Assembly (NCBI GenBank): GCA_011525945.1
Contig: WYBJ01000005.1
Span: 1 to 37,659, forward strand
Reading direction: 5' to 3'
Origin: Burkholderiaceae bacterium
Lineage (GTDB): Bacteria; Pseudomonadota; Gammaproteobacteria; Burkholderiales; WYBJ01
Length of the DNA stretch: 37,659 nucleotides
Numbering within the stretch: position 1 is the stretch's first letter; each line of letters opens with the position of its first letter. The notes beneath the pieces were generated by a model. The model was not told the origin of the DNA, did no database searches, and saw nothing but the letters and a program-made list of their open reading frames with translations. Positions 8,780 to 18,399 of this stretch are shown one piece after another. A program made the position numbers and the translations under genes.

Positions 8780-9254
8780 GCTCGACACCGGTCTCACCTC
8801 GGATGACGTAAGCGCGATCGAGGCGCTTGCACGCCAATACGAGCACAAGCGTGCCGCGTGCATCGAGGCGCTGATGGCCGTCCAGCGCCGGCATCGCTGG
8901 ATCTCGGACCAGAGACTGCGCGAGATTGCCGCGCTGCTCGACATGTCGCCGGACGAGCTCGACGGAGTAGCCACGTTCTACAACCTCGTCTACCGCCGCC
9001 CGGTCGGGCGCCACATCATCCAGCTATGCGACAGCGTATCGTGCTGGCTCACGGGTCATGACGGCCTGCGTGCGGCGATCGAGCAGCGTCTCGGCATCCG
9101 GCCCGGCGAAACCACTGCCGATGGTCGCTTCACCTTGCTGCCGATCGTCTGTCTCGGTCATTGCGACCACGCACCGGCGCTGCTCATCGACGAGGCCCTT
9201 CACGGCGAGGTCGAGCCCGACAAGCTCGACGCCTTGCTCGCCGCGTACCGATGA
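8766..9254 (+). CDS. nuoE: NADH-quinone oxidoreductase subunit E (24-kDa type)
   Basis: This is 162 residues in a thioredoxin-like fold. The N1a [2Fe-2S] ligands are the pairs in LCDSVSC (CxxxxC) and CLGHC (CxxxC). The N-terminal helical region with [19 protein letters not shown] and [12 protein letters not shown] is standard for the family. It starts inside the end of nuoCD and ends in an ATGA overlap with nuoF, which suggests translational coupling. Confidence 0.95.
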   Translation: MSTAELDTGLTSDDVSAIEALARQYEHKRAACIEALMAVQRRHRWISDQRLREIAALLDMSPDELDGVATFYNLVYRRPVGRHIIQLCDSVSCWLTGHDGLRAAIEQRLGIRPGETTADGRFTLLPIVCLGHCDHAPALLIDEALHGEVEPDKLDALLAAYR

Positions 9255-10540
9255 TGGCGATGGAACGTCCGCTCACCGAGCACATCCACCCGGGCCGAGC
9301 GCCGCTCGACATCGAGCAGTACGAGCGCCTTGGCGGTTACCAGGCTTTGCGCAAGGCCTTGACGTGCCTCTCCCCGGACGACGTGCTCAAGGAAGTGACC
9401 GATTCGAAGCTGCGCGGGCGCGGCGGCGCAGGCTTTCCGACCGGCCAGAAGTGGCGCTTCGTGCCGCGCGGCGACGCGACTCCCAAGCACAAGTATCTGG
9501 TCGTCAACGCCGACGAGATGGAGCCCGGCACCTTCAAGGATCGCCTTCTGCTCGAAGGCAATCCGCACCAGGTGATCGAGGGCGTCATCGTGAGCGCGTA
9601 CGCCATCGGGGCGTCGCGCGCGTATCTGTTCGTCCGCGGCGAATATCACCTCGCCACGCAGCGGCTAGAGCAAGCCGCCGCCGAGGCGACTTCACGCGGC
9701 TACATCGGCACGACCATCCTCGGCTCGCCGTTCAGCCTCGAACTGCACGTACACGGCAGCGCCGGGCGCTACATCTGCGGGGAGGAAACCGCGCTTCTCA
9801 CGTCGCTCGAGGGCAAGCGTGCGATCCCGCGTGCGAAGCCGCCGTTTCCGCAGGCAAGCGGGCTGTGGGGCCGGCCGACGGTCGTGAACAACGTCGAGAC
9901 GCTCTGCAACGTGCCGCACATCGTCAACCGTGGCGCCGCCTGGTTCCGCGGTCTGAGCAGCGGCGCCGACGCCGGCACCAAGATCTACGGCGCGAGCGGG
10001 CGCGTGCGCCGTCCCGGCGCGTGGGAGCTGCCGATGGGCACGCCCCTGCGCGAGTTGCTCGAGGACCACGCCGGGGGCATGCGTGAGGGTTACGGATTGC
10101 GGGCGCTGCTCCCGGGCGGGGCCTCGACGTCGTTCCTGACGCCCGCGCACCTCGACGTCGCAATGGACTTCGCGTCGGTCGAGCAAGCGGGCAGCCGTCT
10201 CGGCACCGGCAACATGATCGTGCTCGACGATCGTACCTGCCCCGTCGGCATGCTGGCGAATCTCGAACACTTCTTCGCGCAGGAGTCGTGCGGCTGGTGT
10301 ACGCCCTGCCGCGATGGTCTGCCGTGGGTCGAGCGCATCCTGCGCGCGATCGAGCGCGGCGAAGGACGCGACGACGACCTCGACATCCTCGAGATGCATA
10401 CACGCTTTCTCGGCCCCGGCAAGACCTTCTGCGCCCACGCGCCGGGCGCCATGGCGCCCCTGGGAAGCGGGCTGGCCTGTTTTAGGGACGAATTCGAGCG
10501 TCACATCCGGGATCGCGCCTGCCCGTGGAGCGGCCGATGA
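9251..10540 (+). CDS. nuoF: NADH-quinone oxidoreductase subunit F (NADH-binding, 51-kDa type)
   Basis: This is 429 residues from ATG 9251. RGRGGAGFPTGQKW is the NADH/FMN-binding glycine-rich loop, and NADEMEPGTFKDR with ICGEETALLTSLEG completes the flavin site. The N3 [4Fe-4S] cluster ligands are the three Cys of ESCGWCTPCRDG plus the Cys in KTFCAHAPG. It is the NADH entry point of complex I. Both ends overlap neighbours by four bases (ATGA). Confidence 0.96.
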   Translation: MMAMERPLTEHIHPGRAPLDIEQYERLGGYQALRKALTCLSPDDVLKEVTDSKLRGRGGAGFPTGQKWRFVPRGDATPKHKYLVVNADEMEPGTFKDRLLLEGNPHQVIEGVIVSAYAIGASRAYLFVRGEYHLATQRLEQAAAEATSRGYIGTTILGSPFSLELHVHGSAGRYICGEETALLTSLEGKRAIPRAKPPFPQASGLWGRPTVVNNVETLCNVPHIVNRGAAWFRGLSSGADAGTKIYGASGRVRRPGAWELPMGTPLRELLEDHAGGMREGYGLRALLPGGASTSFLTPAHLDVAMDFASVEQAGSRLGTGNMIVLDDRTCPVGMLANLEHFFAQESCGWCTPCRDGLPWVERILRAIERGEGRDDDLDILEMHTRFLGPGKTFCAHAPGAMAPLGSGLACFRDEFERHIRDRACPWSGR

Positions 10541-13446
10541 CGACGATCCGTGTCGACGGGCGCGACTATCAGGTGGCTCCCGATCAGAATCTGCTGCAGG
10601 CGTGTCTGGCAGCAGGCCTCGATCTGCCCTACTTCTGCTGGCACCCGGCGCTCGGATCGGTGGGCGCCTGCCGGCAGTGCGCGGTAAAGCAATTCAGCGG
10701 CGACGATGATCGCAGCGGCCGCCTCGTCATGGCGTGCATGACGCCGGCCGCAGACGGCGCGCGTATCTCGATTGCCGATGCGGAAGCGGTTGCGTTCCGC
10801 CGTTCGGTGATCGAGTGGCTGATGACCAATCACCCGCACGACTGCCCGGTGTGTCCGGAGGGCGGCGAGTGCCATTTGCAGGACATGACGCACATGAGCG
10901 GTCATGTCTACCGGCGCTACCGCTTCAACAAGCGCACGCATCGCAACCAGGATCTCGGTCCCTTCCTCACGCACGAGATGAACCGCTGCATCGCCTGCTA
11001 TCGCTGCGTGCGCTTCTACCGCGACTACGCCGGCGGACGCGATCTCGACGTGCACGCCACGCACAACGCCGTCTACTTCGGCCGCCACACCGACGGCACA
11101 CTCGAAAACGAGTTCAGCGGCAACTTGGCCGAAGTCTGTCCCACGGGGGTCTTCACCGACAAGACGCTGTCGGCGGTCTACGTGCGCAAATGGGACATGG
11201 AGGCTGCGCCGTCGGTGTGCGTGCACTGCGCGCTGGGCTGCAACACGATCGCCAACGCGCGCGCCGGCGAGCTACGCCGCATCCTCAACCGCTACAACGG
11301 AGAGGTCAATCGCTATTTCATCTGCGACCGCGGCCGCTTCGGTCACGGTTTCGTCAACGCCGCCTCGCGCCTGCGCGACCCGTTGCTCGCGCACGGCGAC
11401 AGCGCGCAGGTGTCGAGCGCCGAGGCGGCGCTCGACGAATTTGCAAGCGCATTGCGCCGCGGCGAGGTGATCGGCATCGGCTCGCCGCGCGCCTCACTCG
11501 AAGCGAACTTCGCCCTGCGCGAACTGGTCGGACACGAGCGCTTCCATGCCGGCGTCTCGGACCGGGAACACCGCCTGCTCGCGCTCGCGCTCGACATCCT
11601 GCGCGCCGCCCCCGAATCGATCGCCTCGCTGCGAGAGGTCGAGGCGTGTGACGCGACCCTCGTGCTGGGCGAAGATGTGTGCGATACGGCGCCGCGCCTC
11701 GCGCTCGCGCTACGCCAGGCCGCGCGGCAGAAGTCGATTGCGGCCGCGGCCGCGCAACGCGTACCGGCTTGGGACGATGCCCCCGTGCGCGAGCTGGAAC
11801 ACGACAACAGGTCCGCACTCATCGTCGCAACGCCGCTGCCGACGCGCCTGGACGACATCGCGACGCGAAGCGTGCGCGCCGCACCCGACGATATCGCACG
11901 CCTAGGGTTCGCGGTCGCGCACGCGATCGACGCTCACGCGCCGGCGGTTGCGAACCTCTGCGCCGAGATGCAAGACGCGGCGGCGCGCATTGCGCAGCAG
12001 CTTACGGGCGCCGCGCGACCGCTAATCGTCTCGGGTGTAGCCCTGGGCAGCGAAGCGCTGTTGCGCGCGCTGGCAGCCGTGGTGCGGGCACTACGCGCGA
12101 GCGGCCGCGAGGCGCGTATCGTGCTCGCGCTGCCGGAGTGCAACAGCCTGGGGCTTACGCTGATGCGTGGCGCACCGCTCGGCGCCGCACTCGACGCCTT
12201 GTGTGCGCGTCGCGCACGCGCCGTCGTCGTGCTCGAGAACGATCTGTTTCGGCGCGCCGATCCCGCCCGGGTGGCGGCAGCGCTCGCCGGCGCGCAGCAT
12301 GTCATCGCGCTCGACCATACGCTGCACGAGACCGTGCGTCACGCCCGCATCGTTCTGCCCGCTGCGAGCTTTGCGGAATCCGACGGCACGCTCGTCAACA
12401 ACGAAGGGCGCGCGCAGCGTTTCTTCCAACTCATCTTGCCGCAAGACGAGGTCACCGAGAGCTGGCGCTGGCTTGACCGCGCCGCCGCCGCGGCGAGCGG
12501 CGGTGCGCCGCGCTGGCGCACCCTCGATGACGTCATCGCCGCGCTCGGCGGGGCCATGCCCGAGCTTGCGCCGATCGTGCAGGCCGCTCCGGGCGCGCGC
12601 TTCAGGATCGTCAACCTTCCGGTGCGCAGCGCCCCGCACCGCTACAGCGGCCGCACCGCGCTCAACGCCGATCGCAGCGTGCACGAGCCCATCACGCAGC
12701 GCAACCCGGATGCACCGTTCAGCAATTCGATGGAAGGCTATTACGGTCCGATGCCGGGCGCTCTCTACCCGTTCTACCGAGCGCCGGCGTGGAACTCGGT
12801 GCAGGCGCTCAACAAGTTCCAGCAGGAGGTCGGCGGGCCACTGGTCGGCGGCGATCCGGGGGTACGCTTGATCGTGCCGCATCGGGGCGCATCGGTGGGA
12901 GCGGGGAGCGGCGTGGGTGCGACGGGGGTGACAGGCTCCCGGCCCGGGGAGCACGGCGGTCGTTCCAATACGCAGCCGCTAGCGGCCGTGCAGAATGGCA
13001 GTCGCGTTGCCTCCGAGCCGGTAGGAGGCGAGCGTGGCACCGACCCCTCCGGCTGTGCGCAAGACACCGAAGCCTCTGGCGCCACCGGTCACCCAGCGGC
13101 TATTCCACTCGCATTTGCCCGCCGCGATGGCGAGTGGCTGGTGATCGCGCGCTACCCCATCTTCGGCGCCGAAGAGCTCTCCGCGCGCGCGCCCGTCATG
13201 GCTTCCCGGATCGAGAATGCGCGCGTCGCGCTCGGCGCCGAAGACGCCGAGCGCCTTGGCGTGCGCGCACAGGAATACGTTGAGCTCGAGCACGAGGGTC
13301 GACGTCACCGCCTCGAGGTGGAGATCGCCCCGCAGCTGGTTTGCGGACTCGCCGTCGTCACGGCAGGCTTGCCCGGCCTTGCCTGGATGCCGCTCCCGGC
13401 CTGGATGACGATCCGTCGCGCGCGCGACGCGCAGGCGCCGCGATGA
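10537..13446 (+). CDS. nuoG: NADH-quinone oxidoreductase subunit G
   Basis: This is 969 residues. In order: a [2Fe-2S] ferredoxin domain ([17 protein letters not shown] and a later Cys in MACMTP), the His-ligated cluster region ([12 protein letters not shown]), a [4Fe-4S] set (CIACYRC... EVCPTG), the extra cluster motif CVHCALGC with a distant Cys in ICDRGRFG, then a long molybdopterin-oxidoreductase-like domain. Residues about 783-858 form a Gly/Ser/Ala-rich low-complexity stretch between two conserved blocks, unlike the rest of the protein. GTG 10525 is an alternative start; ATG 10537 is preferred because it overlaps the nuoF stop like its neighbours. Confidence 0.94.
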   Translation: MTTIRVDGRDYQVAPDQNLLQACLAAGLDLPYFCWHPALGSVGACRQCAVKQFSGDDDRSGRLVMACMTPAADGARISIADAEAVAFRRSVIEWLMTNHPHDCPVCPEGGECHLQDMTHMSGHVYRRYRFNKRTHRNQDLGPFLTHEMNRCIACYRCVRFYRDYAGGRDLDVHATHNAVYFGRHTDGTLENEFSGNLAEVCPTGVFTDKTLSAVYVRKWDMEAAPSVCVHCALGCNTIANARAGELRRILNRYNGEVNRYFICDRGRFGHGFVNAASRLRDPLLAHGDSAQVSSAEAALDEFASALRRGEVIGIGSPRASLEANFALRELVGHERFHAGVSDREHRLLALALDILRAAPESIASLREVEACDATLVLGEDVCDTAPRLALALRQAARQKSIAAAAAQRVPAWDDAPVRELEHDNRSALIVATPLPTRLDDIATRSVRAAPDDIARLGFAVAHAIDAHAPAVANLCAEMQDAAARIAQQLTGAARPLIVSGVALGSEALLRALAAVVRALRASGREARIVLALPECNSLGLTLMRGAPLGAALDALCARRARAVVVLENDLFRRADPARVAAALAGAQHVIALDHTLHETVRHARIVLPAASFAESDGTLVNNEGRAQRFFQLILPQDEVTESWRWLDRAAAAASGGAPRWRTLDDVIAALGGAMPELAPIVQAAPGARFRIVNLPVRSAPHRYSGRTALNADRSVHEPITQRNPDAPFSNSMEGYYGPMPGALYPFYRAPAWNSVQALNKFQQEVGGPLVGGDPGVRLIVPHRGASVGAGSGVGATGVTGSRPGEHGGRSNTQPLAAVQNGSRVASEPVGGERGTDPSGCAQDTEASGATGHPAAIPLAFARRDGEWLVIARYPIFGAEELSARAPVMASRIENARVALGAEDAERLGVRAQEYVELEHEGRRHRLEVEIAPQLVCGLAVVTAGLPGLAWMPLPAWMTIRRARDAQAPR

Positions 13447-14402
13447 ACACGCTCGGCATCGGGCTGCTGAACGTGTTCGGCATCCTGGCGGCGCTCCTGC
13501 TGCTCGCCGCAGTGCTGACCTGGGTCGAGCGTCGGCTGCTCGGTTTCTGGCAGGATCGTTACGGGCCGAACCGTGTGGGCTTCGCCGGCACGCTGCAGAT
13601 CGCGGCCGACATGATCAAGATCCTGTTCAAACAGGACTGGGTGCCGCCGTTTGCGCAGCGGCGCATCTTCGTGCTGGCGCCGGCGATCGTCATGGTGGCG
13701 GTGTTCTTCGCGTTCGGTGTCGTTCCGGTGACGCCCAACATCGGCATCGGCTCCGATCTCAATATCGGCCTGCTCTTCGTTCTCGCCATGAGCGCGCTCT
13801 CGGTCTACAGCGTCATCCTGGCGGGGTGGGCATCGAACAGCAAGTATTCGTTGCTGGGCGGCATGCGCGCCGCCGCCCAGATGCTGAGCTACGAGGTGTT
13901 CATGGGGCTGTCGCTGGTCGGTGTGATCACGCTCGCCGGCTCCTTCAACCTGAGCGAGATTGTCGCGGCACAGCGTGATCTCTGGTACGTGGTCCCGCAG
14001 TTTCTCGGCTTCGTCATCTTCTTCATCGCCGGCATCGCCGAGACGCACCGGCTGCCGTTCGATCTGCCCGAAGGCGAGAACGAGCTCGGTGCGGGTTTCC
14101 ACACCGAGTATTCGGGCATGAAATTCGGCATGTTCTTCGTCGGCGAGTACGCCGGCATCGTGCTGATCTCGGCGTTGATCACGACCTTGTTCCTGGGCGG
14201 CTGGTACGGGCCGTGGCTGCCGCCGCTTGCCTGGTTTCTCCTCAAGACGCTCGCCTTCGTCGCCTTGTTCATCCTGCTGCGCGCGGCGCTGCCGCGACTG
14301 CGCTACGACCAGCTCATGGCCTACGGCTGGAAGGTCATGCTGCCGCTCGCGCTGGTGAATCTGCTGGTGACCGGCGCGATCGTCGTCACCCGATCGGCAT
14401 AG
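13443..14402 (+). CDS. nuoH: NADH-quinone oxidoreductase subunit H
   Basis: This is 319 residues with about eight membrane helices. Conserved features are [21 protein letters not shown] near the first helix, [32 protein letters not shown] and [18 protein letters not shown], which form the quinone channel entrance. The start overlaps the nuoG stop (ATGA). This is the last nuo gene here: nuoI, J, K, L, M and N, which normally follow directly, are absent, and the next 288 bases are repeat-rich and non-coding. Confidence 0.96.
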   Translation: MNTLGIGLLNVFGILAALLLLAAVLTWVERRLLGFWQDRYGPNRVGFAGTLQIAADMIKILFKQDWVPPFAQRRIFVLAPAIVMVAVFFAFGVVPVTPNIGIGSDLNIGLLFVLAMSALSVYSVILAGWASNSKYSLLGGMRAAAQMLSYEVFMGLSLVGVITLAGSFNLSEIVAAQRDLWYVVPQFLGFVIFFIAGIAETHRLPFDLPEGENELGAGFHTEYSGMKFGMFFVGEYAGIVLISALITTLFLGGWYGPWLPPLAWFLLKTLAFVALFILLRAALPRLRYDQLMAYGWKVMLPLALVNLLVTGAIVVTRSA

Positions 14403-14470
14403 GAAGCGAAGCATGCTACCAGACTATTCTGCCGCACTTGCTCTCACGCAGCGGCGCACCGCGATCCCGG

Positions 14471-14633
14471 GTGCAAGTCGCGACACGCGGATGGCGGCGT
14501 CTACTCGGGAAGCAGCCCGCGGCAGCGGGCCCACAACGCTCCCCTCTCCCACCGGGCGAGGGGTTGGGGGTGAGGGAAGAGGCGCCACGCGAGATTCCAG
14601 GGCGCAAGTCGCGATGCGCCATCGTGGCGTCTA
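14471..14633. repeat. Direct repeat pair flanking a dispersed repeat core
   Basis: A unit of about 32 bases, GCAAGTCGCGA, then a short variable part, then GGCGTCTAC, occurs at about 14472-14503 and again at about 14603-14633. The two copies lie roughly 131 bases apart on either side of the C-rich/G-rich core at 14538. This lies in the gap between nuoH and the amidase gene. Confidence 0.6.
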
Positions 14634-14637
14634 CCCC
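14538..14637 (+). repeat. Dispersed GC-rich repeat, copy A
   Basis: The core reads GCTCCCCTCTCC, then a variable centre, GGGG, TGGGGGTGAGGGAAGAG, a spacer of about 20 bases, and GCGCAAGTCGCGATGCGC. The same order of blocks occurs in inverted orientation at 19030-19119. CCCTCTCC/GAGGGG-type hairpin repeats of this style are widespread between genes in GC-rich proteobacteria. It sits directly after the point where the nuo operon stops. Confidence 0.65.
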
Positions 14638-14690
14638 CGAACTGCTGGCGCGTTCCGCGATTCGAGCCTGGTCCGCCCGTCACCGTCACG

Positions 14691-16082
14691 TCACAGCGCC
14701 GGATGGCGCAGATGCCATCCGCACGCCTGCTCGTAGGCGTGCGCCACGCGGTAGAGCAGTGCTTCGCTGAAGGGCTTGCCGACGAGCTGCATCGCAAGCG
14801 GCAAGCCGGCCCGGCTGAACCCGATCGGCACCGACACCGCGGGGCTGCCGGTAACGTTGAAAGGCGCGCGCGCCTGCCTTGCATAGGTGTACTCGAGCGC
14901 CTGCGGATCGTCGATGCGGCAAGCCGGATCCATCGAGCTCGCCGTGAGCGCAACATCGATGCGATCGAACAAACCATGAAACTCCTGTGTGAGCTTGCGC
15001 CGCAGGCGGGTCGCGTTGACATAGTCGGCAGCGCGCACGAAAGCGCCCGCCATGATGCGCTCGCGCGCAGCCGCACCGTAGTCCTGCGGTCGCTCGCGCA
15101 TCCACGTCTCGTGCGCCGCGAACGCCTCGCTGGTGAGGATGGTACGGTTACACGCGATGTAGTCGTCGAGACGCGCGGTCTCGATTTCCTGCACCGCGGC
15201 GCCGAGCTCGCCCAGGCGGCTTGCCGCGGCATCGATGGCGCCTGTCATCTCCGCATCGGCCTGCATGTCGCGCGCATAGAAATGGCGGATGACACCAACG
15301 CGCAGCCCGCGTACGCCGCGCTCGAGCTCGGCGCCATAACCGCCGGCGGCGCGATTGGCGCTACCCGGGTCGGACGCGTCGAAGCCGGCGATCAGATCGA
15401 GCATGAGCGCGTTGTCGCGCACGCTGCGGGTCATGGGTCCGACGTGATCGAGCGAAAACGCGAGCGGCACCACGCCGCGACGGCTCACGCGCCCGTAGGT
15501 CGGCTTCATGCCGACGATCCCGCACAGCGACGCCGGATTGCGGATCGAGCCGCCGGTGTCGGTGCCGATTGCGGCCGGAACGAAGCCCGCGGCGACCGCC
15601 GCACCCGATCCGCTCGAGGAACCTCCGGTGAAGCAATCGCGATTCCAGGGGTTGCGCGCCGGCGGCCACGGCAGATCGAACGACGGGCCACCGATGGCGA
15701 ACTCGTGCGTGGAGAGCTTACCCGTGAACACGGCACCGGCTGCACGCAGTCGCTGCGCGACCACCGCGTCGGCACGAGCAACATTGTCCCGCAGGATCTT
15801 CGAATGCGCGGTGGTGGGAAGCCCCGCATAGTCGACGATATCCTTGAGCGCATACGGCACACCATGAAACGGCCCGCGCCATTGCCCGTGCCCGATCTCG
15901 GCGTCGGCGCGGCGTGCATCTTCCAGCGCGATTTCGGGTGTGAAACGGAGGAAAGCATTGAGCTCGCGGTCGTGCGCCTCGATGCGTCCGAGGAGCGCTT
16001 GCGTCCATTCCAGCGACGAGAGCTTGCGCGTGCGCAGCAGCTCCGCACCCTCGGCGATGCCCAGGTAGTCGGGTATGCTCAT
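14691..16082 (-). CDS. Amidase-signature family hydrolase
   Basis: This is 463 residues. The Ser-cisSer-Lys triad of the amidase signature family is visible: Lys80 in PYALKDIVD, the serines of TGGSSSGSG (about 155-157) and the nucleophile Ser179 in TDTGGSIRNPA. Downstream are VGMKPTYGRVSRRGVVPLAFSLDH and the C-terminal PAVSVPIGF, both usual for the family. The substrate is not readable from sequence; relatives include GatA, AtzE/AtzF and aryl-amide amidases. The ATG at 16082 overlaps the stop of a small upstream gene, so the pair is translationally coupled, as with AtzE and its small partner AtzG. Confidence 0.88.
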   Translation of the reverse strand: MSIPDYLGIAEGAELLRTRKLSSLEWTQALLGRIEAHDRELNAFLRFTPEIALEDARRADAEIGHGQWRGPFHGVPYALKDIVDYAGLPTTAHSKILRDNVARADAVVAQRLRAAGAVFTGKLSTHEFAIGGPSFDLPWPPARNPWNRDCFTGGSSSGSGAAVAAGFVPAAIGTDTGGSIRNPASLCGIVGMKPTYGRVSRRGVVPLAFSLDHVGPMTRSVRDNALMLDLIAGFDASDPGSANRAAGGYGAELERGVRGLRVGVIRHFYARDMQADAEMTGAIDAAASRLGELGAAVQEIETARLDDYIACNRTILTSEAFAAHETWMRERPQDYGAAARERIMAGAFVRAADYVNATRLRRKLTQEFHGLFDRIDVALTASSMDPACRIDDPQALEYTYARQARAPFNVTGSPAVSVPIGFSRAGLPLAMQLVGKPFSEALLYRVAHAYEQACGWHLRHPAL

Positions 16083-16282
16083 GGCGCGCTCGTATCCGGC
16101 GCGAACACATGCGCGGGCTCGTCAGCGTAGGTGAGCTCGTTGATCCTGAGCTTGCCGCGCCGCACCTGCGACGCTTGCGTCGCGCGTAGCAGCTCTTCGA
16201 GATGCTGCTGCGTCAATCGAGTGAGACCGATCTCTGCCGCCATGCGGCGGACGTCGTCCAAGGTAAGCGCGCCTTCGCCCAT
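16079..16282 (-). CDS. Small GatC/AtzG-like partner of the amidase
   Basis: This is 67 residues. The N-terminal half reads LTLDDVRRMAAEIGLTRL, then an acidic/basic helix LEELLRATQASQVRRG. This is the helical layout of small subunits that accompany amidase-signature enzymes (GatC, AtzG). It starts at ATG 16282 after GGGAG on the minus strand and ends in a four-base overlap with the amidase start. The identification rests mainly on size, helices and coupling; sequence similarity in this group is weak. Confidence 0.5.
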   Translation of the reverse strand: MGEGALTLDDVRRMAAEIGLTRLTQQHLEELLRATQASQVRRGKLRINELTYADEPAHVFAPDTSAP

Positions 16283-16332
16283 TGCCGAACTCCCAGTCGT
16301 TCAGTGCTGCAATTCGATTCTATCGCCGTACC

Positions 16333-17304
16333 TCAAGGCAACAATACCGTCGAACCGGTGGTCTTGCGCGCCTCCAGATCGTGTTGTGCGGAAGCCGCCT
16401 CGCTCAGCGGATAGGTCTGGTTGACGGCGATCTTCACCTTGCCGCTTCCTACCACCCGGAACAGGTCGCGAGCGGCCTTCTGCAAGTCTTCCGTTGTCGC
16501 GTTGTACGTTCCTAGCGTCGGCCGCGTGAGGAACAGTGAGCCTTTCTGCGCCAGGATGCCGATATTCACCGGCGGTACGGCGCCGGAGGCGTTGCCGAAG
16601 CTCACCATCATACCGAGCGGGCGCAGGCAATCGAGCGAACCCATGAAGGTGTCCTTGCCCACGCCGTCGTACACCACCGGCACGCCTTTGCCACGAGTGA
16701 TCGCCTTGACACGCTCGGGGAAGCTCTCCTTCGATGTGACGATGACGTGCCGGCAGCCGGCTTTCTTCGCCAGCGCCGCCTTTTCGTCGCTGCCCACGGT
16801 GCCGATCACCATTGCCCCCAGCGCCTTGGCCCACTGGCAGAGGATCATGCCCACGCCCCCGGCTGCCGCGTGCACCAGGACGGTATCGCCGGCGCGCACG
16901 CGATAGGTGCGCCGCAGCAGGTACTGCGCGGTCAGCCCCTTGAGCATCATCGCCGCAGCGGTCCTGTCGTCGATCGAAGCCGGCAGCTTCACCAGCCGAT
17001 CGGCCGGACGCAGCAGCAAATCGGCGTAAGCGCCGACCGGCCCCGAGTAAGCGACGCGATCGCCGGGTTTCAATGACCGGACCTTCGGTCCCACCGCTTC
17101 GACCACGCCGGCGCCTTCCGAGCCCGGGATGAAGGGCCGCTGCATGGGATAAAGACCGCTGCGCTGATAGGTATCGATGAAGTTCAATCCCACCGCGGTA
17201 TTGCGCACGCGGACTTGACCCGGTCCGGGCGCGCCCACCTCGACTTCCTCCCACCTGAGCTGTTCCGGTCCACCGTGCTCGTAGATGCGAATCGCATGTG
17301 CCAT
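16333..17304 (-). CDS. qor: NADPH:quinone oxidoreductase, zeta-crystallin type
   Basis: This is 323 residues in the medium-chain dehydrogenase/reductase fold without zinc ligands. N-terminal features are HAIRIYEHGGPEQL, GLNFIDTYQRSGLYP and FIPGSEGAGVVEAVG. The Rossmann motif is HAAAGGVGMILCQWAKALGA, and the C-terminal part carries GRTG-like GMMVSFGNASG. Such enzymes reduce quinones with NADPH. I start at ATG 17304, where a GGGGAGA/GAAGGG ribosome binding region precedes; the open frame extends upstream without family similarity. It lies 239 bases from, and divergent to, the enoyl-CoA hydratase gene, with no clear operator between them. Confidence 0.88.
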   Translation of the reverse strand: MAHAIRIYEHGGPEQLRWEEVEVGAPGPGQVRVRNTAVGLNFIDTYQRSGLYPMQRPFIPGSEGAGVVEAVGPKVRSLKPGDRVAYSGPVGAYADLLLRPADRLVKLPASIDDRTAAAMMLKGLTAQYLLRRTYRVRAGDTVLVHAAAGGVGMILCQWAKALGAMVIGTVGSDEKAALAKKAGCRHVIVTSKESFPERVKAITRGKGVPVVYDGVGKDTFMGSLDCLRPLGMMVSFGNASGAVPPVNIGILAQKGSLFLTRPTLGTYNATTEDLQKAARDLFRVVGSGKVKIAVNQTYPLSEAASAQHDLEARKTTGSTVLLP

Positions 17305-17543
17305 GGAGCCCTTCTCCCCTCGGAAATTGGGCGCGGCGCACTCGGCCGCGCCGGATGCCATTCGGCAATCGTACCACCGCGCGGACATCTGTTCTCGGGC
17401 GGGTTCAATGGCGCGGCGCGCCGCACGAGGTTGCTGCGGCACGAAAAGTTGCGGGTGAACGCGAATCCGGCTATACGTTGCCCACAGCGGCGCATGCTCG
17501 TCGCGCCGCCGGGCCGCGTGGCCCATCGAACGGGAGACAAGTC

Positions 17544-18359
17544 ATGAGCGTAGTCGAGATCGAACGCGGCGATGGGATCATGGTGATCCGGATGAACCGG
17601 CCGGAGCGGCTGAATGCCCTGGGCACAGAACTGCGCGCCGGCTTGAAGCAGGCCTGGGAGGAATTCGACGCCAGCTCCGAGCTCGAAGTGGCAATCCTCG
17701 CCGGGACCGGACGTGCGTTCTGCGCCGGCGAGGACATGAAGGAATCGGTGGAACGCGGCACCGTGGGCAGTGCCGCGGCGCCGGACAACGCGCGCACCAA
17801 TCTCTTCAACGAAGGCAAGCTGGACAAACCGGTCATCGTGGCGATCAACGGCTTTGCGATGGGTGGCGGCTTCAAGATCGTCGATACGGCGGACTTCCGC
17901 GTCGCGGTGCGTGGCGCGGTGTTCGAATCCTCCGAGGCGAAGCGCTGGCTTCTCGGCGGTTACGAGCACGGTCACATGGGCACACTGCCGCACGCGATCG
18001 CCACCGAGCTCGCGTTCGCCTTCCGCTTCACCGCCGAGCGACTGTACGGGCTCGGCTACCTGAACCGCCTGGTCGACGCGGTCGACCAACTGTTGCCGAC
18101 CGCCCGCGAGATGGCGGCGCACCTATTGAGTCTGCCGCCGGCCTCCCGCGTCAACACGCTCGCACTGATGCGCGCAATGCGCCCGCGCGTACCCGAGGAG
18201 ATCGAGGAGTTAGCCGCGCGGCTCAAGAACCACGGCGCGAAGGAAGATCTGATGGAGTCGCGCAAGGCGTTCGCCGAGAAGCGTCCGCCGCGCTTCAAGG
18301 GCTGGAACAACCCGGAAGATCGCAAACGCACGCCGAAGCTCGCGATGCGCAAAGCCTAG
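17544..18359 (+). CDS. Enoyl-CoA hydratase/isomerase (crotonase) family protein
   Basis: This is 271 residues from ATG 17544 after CGGGAGA. Crotonase landmarks are VIRMNRPERLNAL, the first oxyanion-hole segment GRAFCAGEDMKE, the second NGFAMGGGFKI, and VFESSEAKRWLLGG in the place of the usual catalytic-Glu loop. The C-terminal tail is rich in Lys/Arg (FKGWNNPEDRKRTPKLAMRK). The family hydrates or isomerises acyl-CoA double bonds. The specific substrate is unknown, and the catalytic-loop sequence is not that of a textbook short-chain hydratase. Confidence 0.8.
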   Translation: MSVVEIERGDGIMVIRMNRPERLNALGTELRAGLKQAWEEFDASSELEVAILAGTGRAFCAGEDMKESVERGTVGSAAAPDNARTNLFNEGKLDKPVIVAINGFAMGGGFKIVDTADFRVAVRGAVFESSEAKRWLLGGYEHGHMGTLPHAIATELAFAFRFTAERLYGLGYLNRLVDAVDQLLPTAREMAAHLLSLPPASRVNTLALMRAMRPRVPEEIEELAARLKNHGAKEDLMESRKAFAEKRPPRFKGWNNPEDRKRTPKLAMRKA

Positions 18360-18399
18360 CAGCCTCTCAAGAGCGTTCTGACTCGAAGGGACACGAGCG

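Noticed and set aside
6740..8974. Minus-strand open frame of about 740 codons opposite nuoB/nuoCD/nuoE
   Set aside because: It overlaps three conserved complex I genes completely and shows no family motifs.
14413..14736. 107-codon plus-strand open frame after nuoH
   Set aside because: It is a translation of the dispersed repeat and its flanking direct repeats, not a nuoI or other gene.
17305..17526. N-terminal extension of the quinone oxidoreductase
   Set aside because: The first conserved strand starts at ATG 17304, which has its own ribosome binding site; the upstream residues lack similarity.
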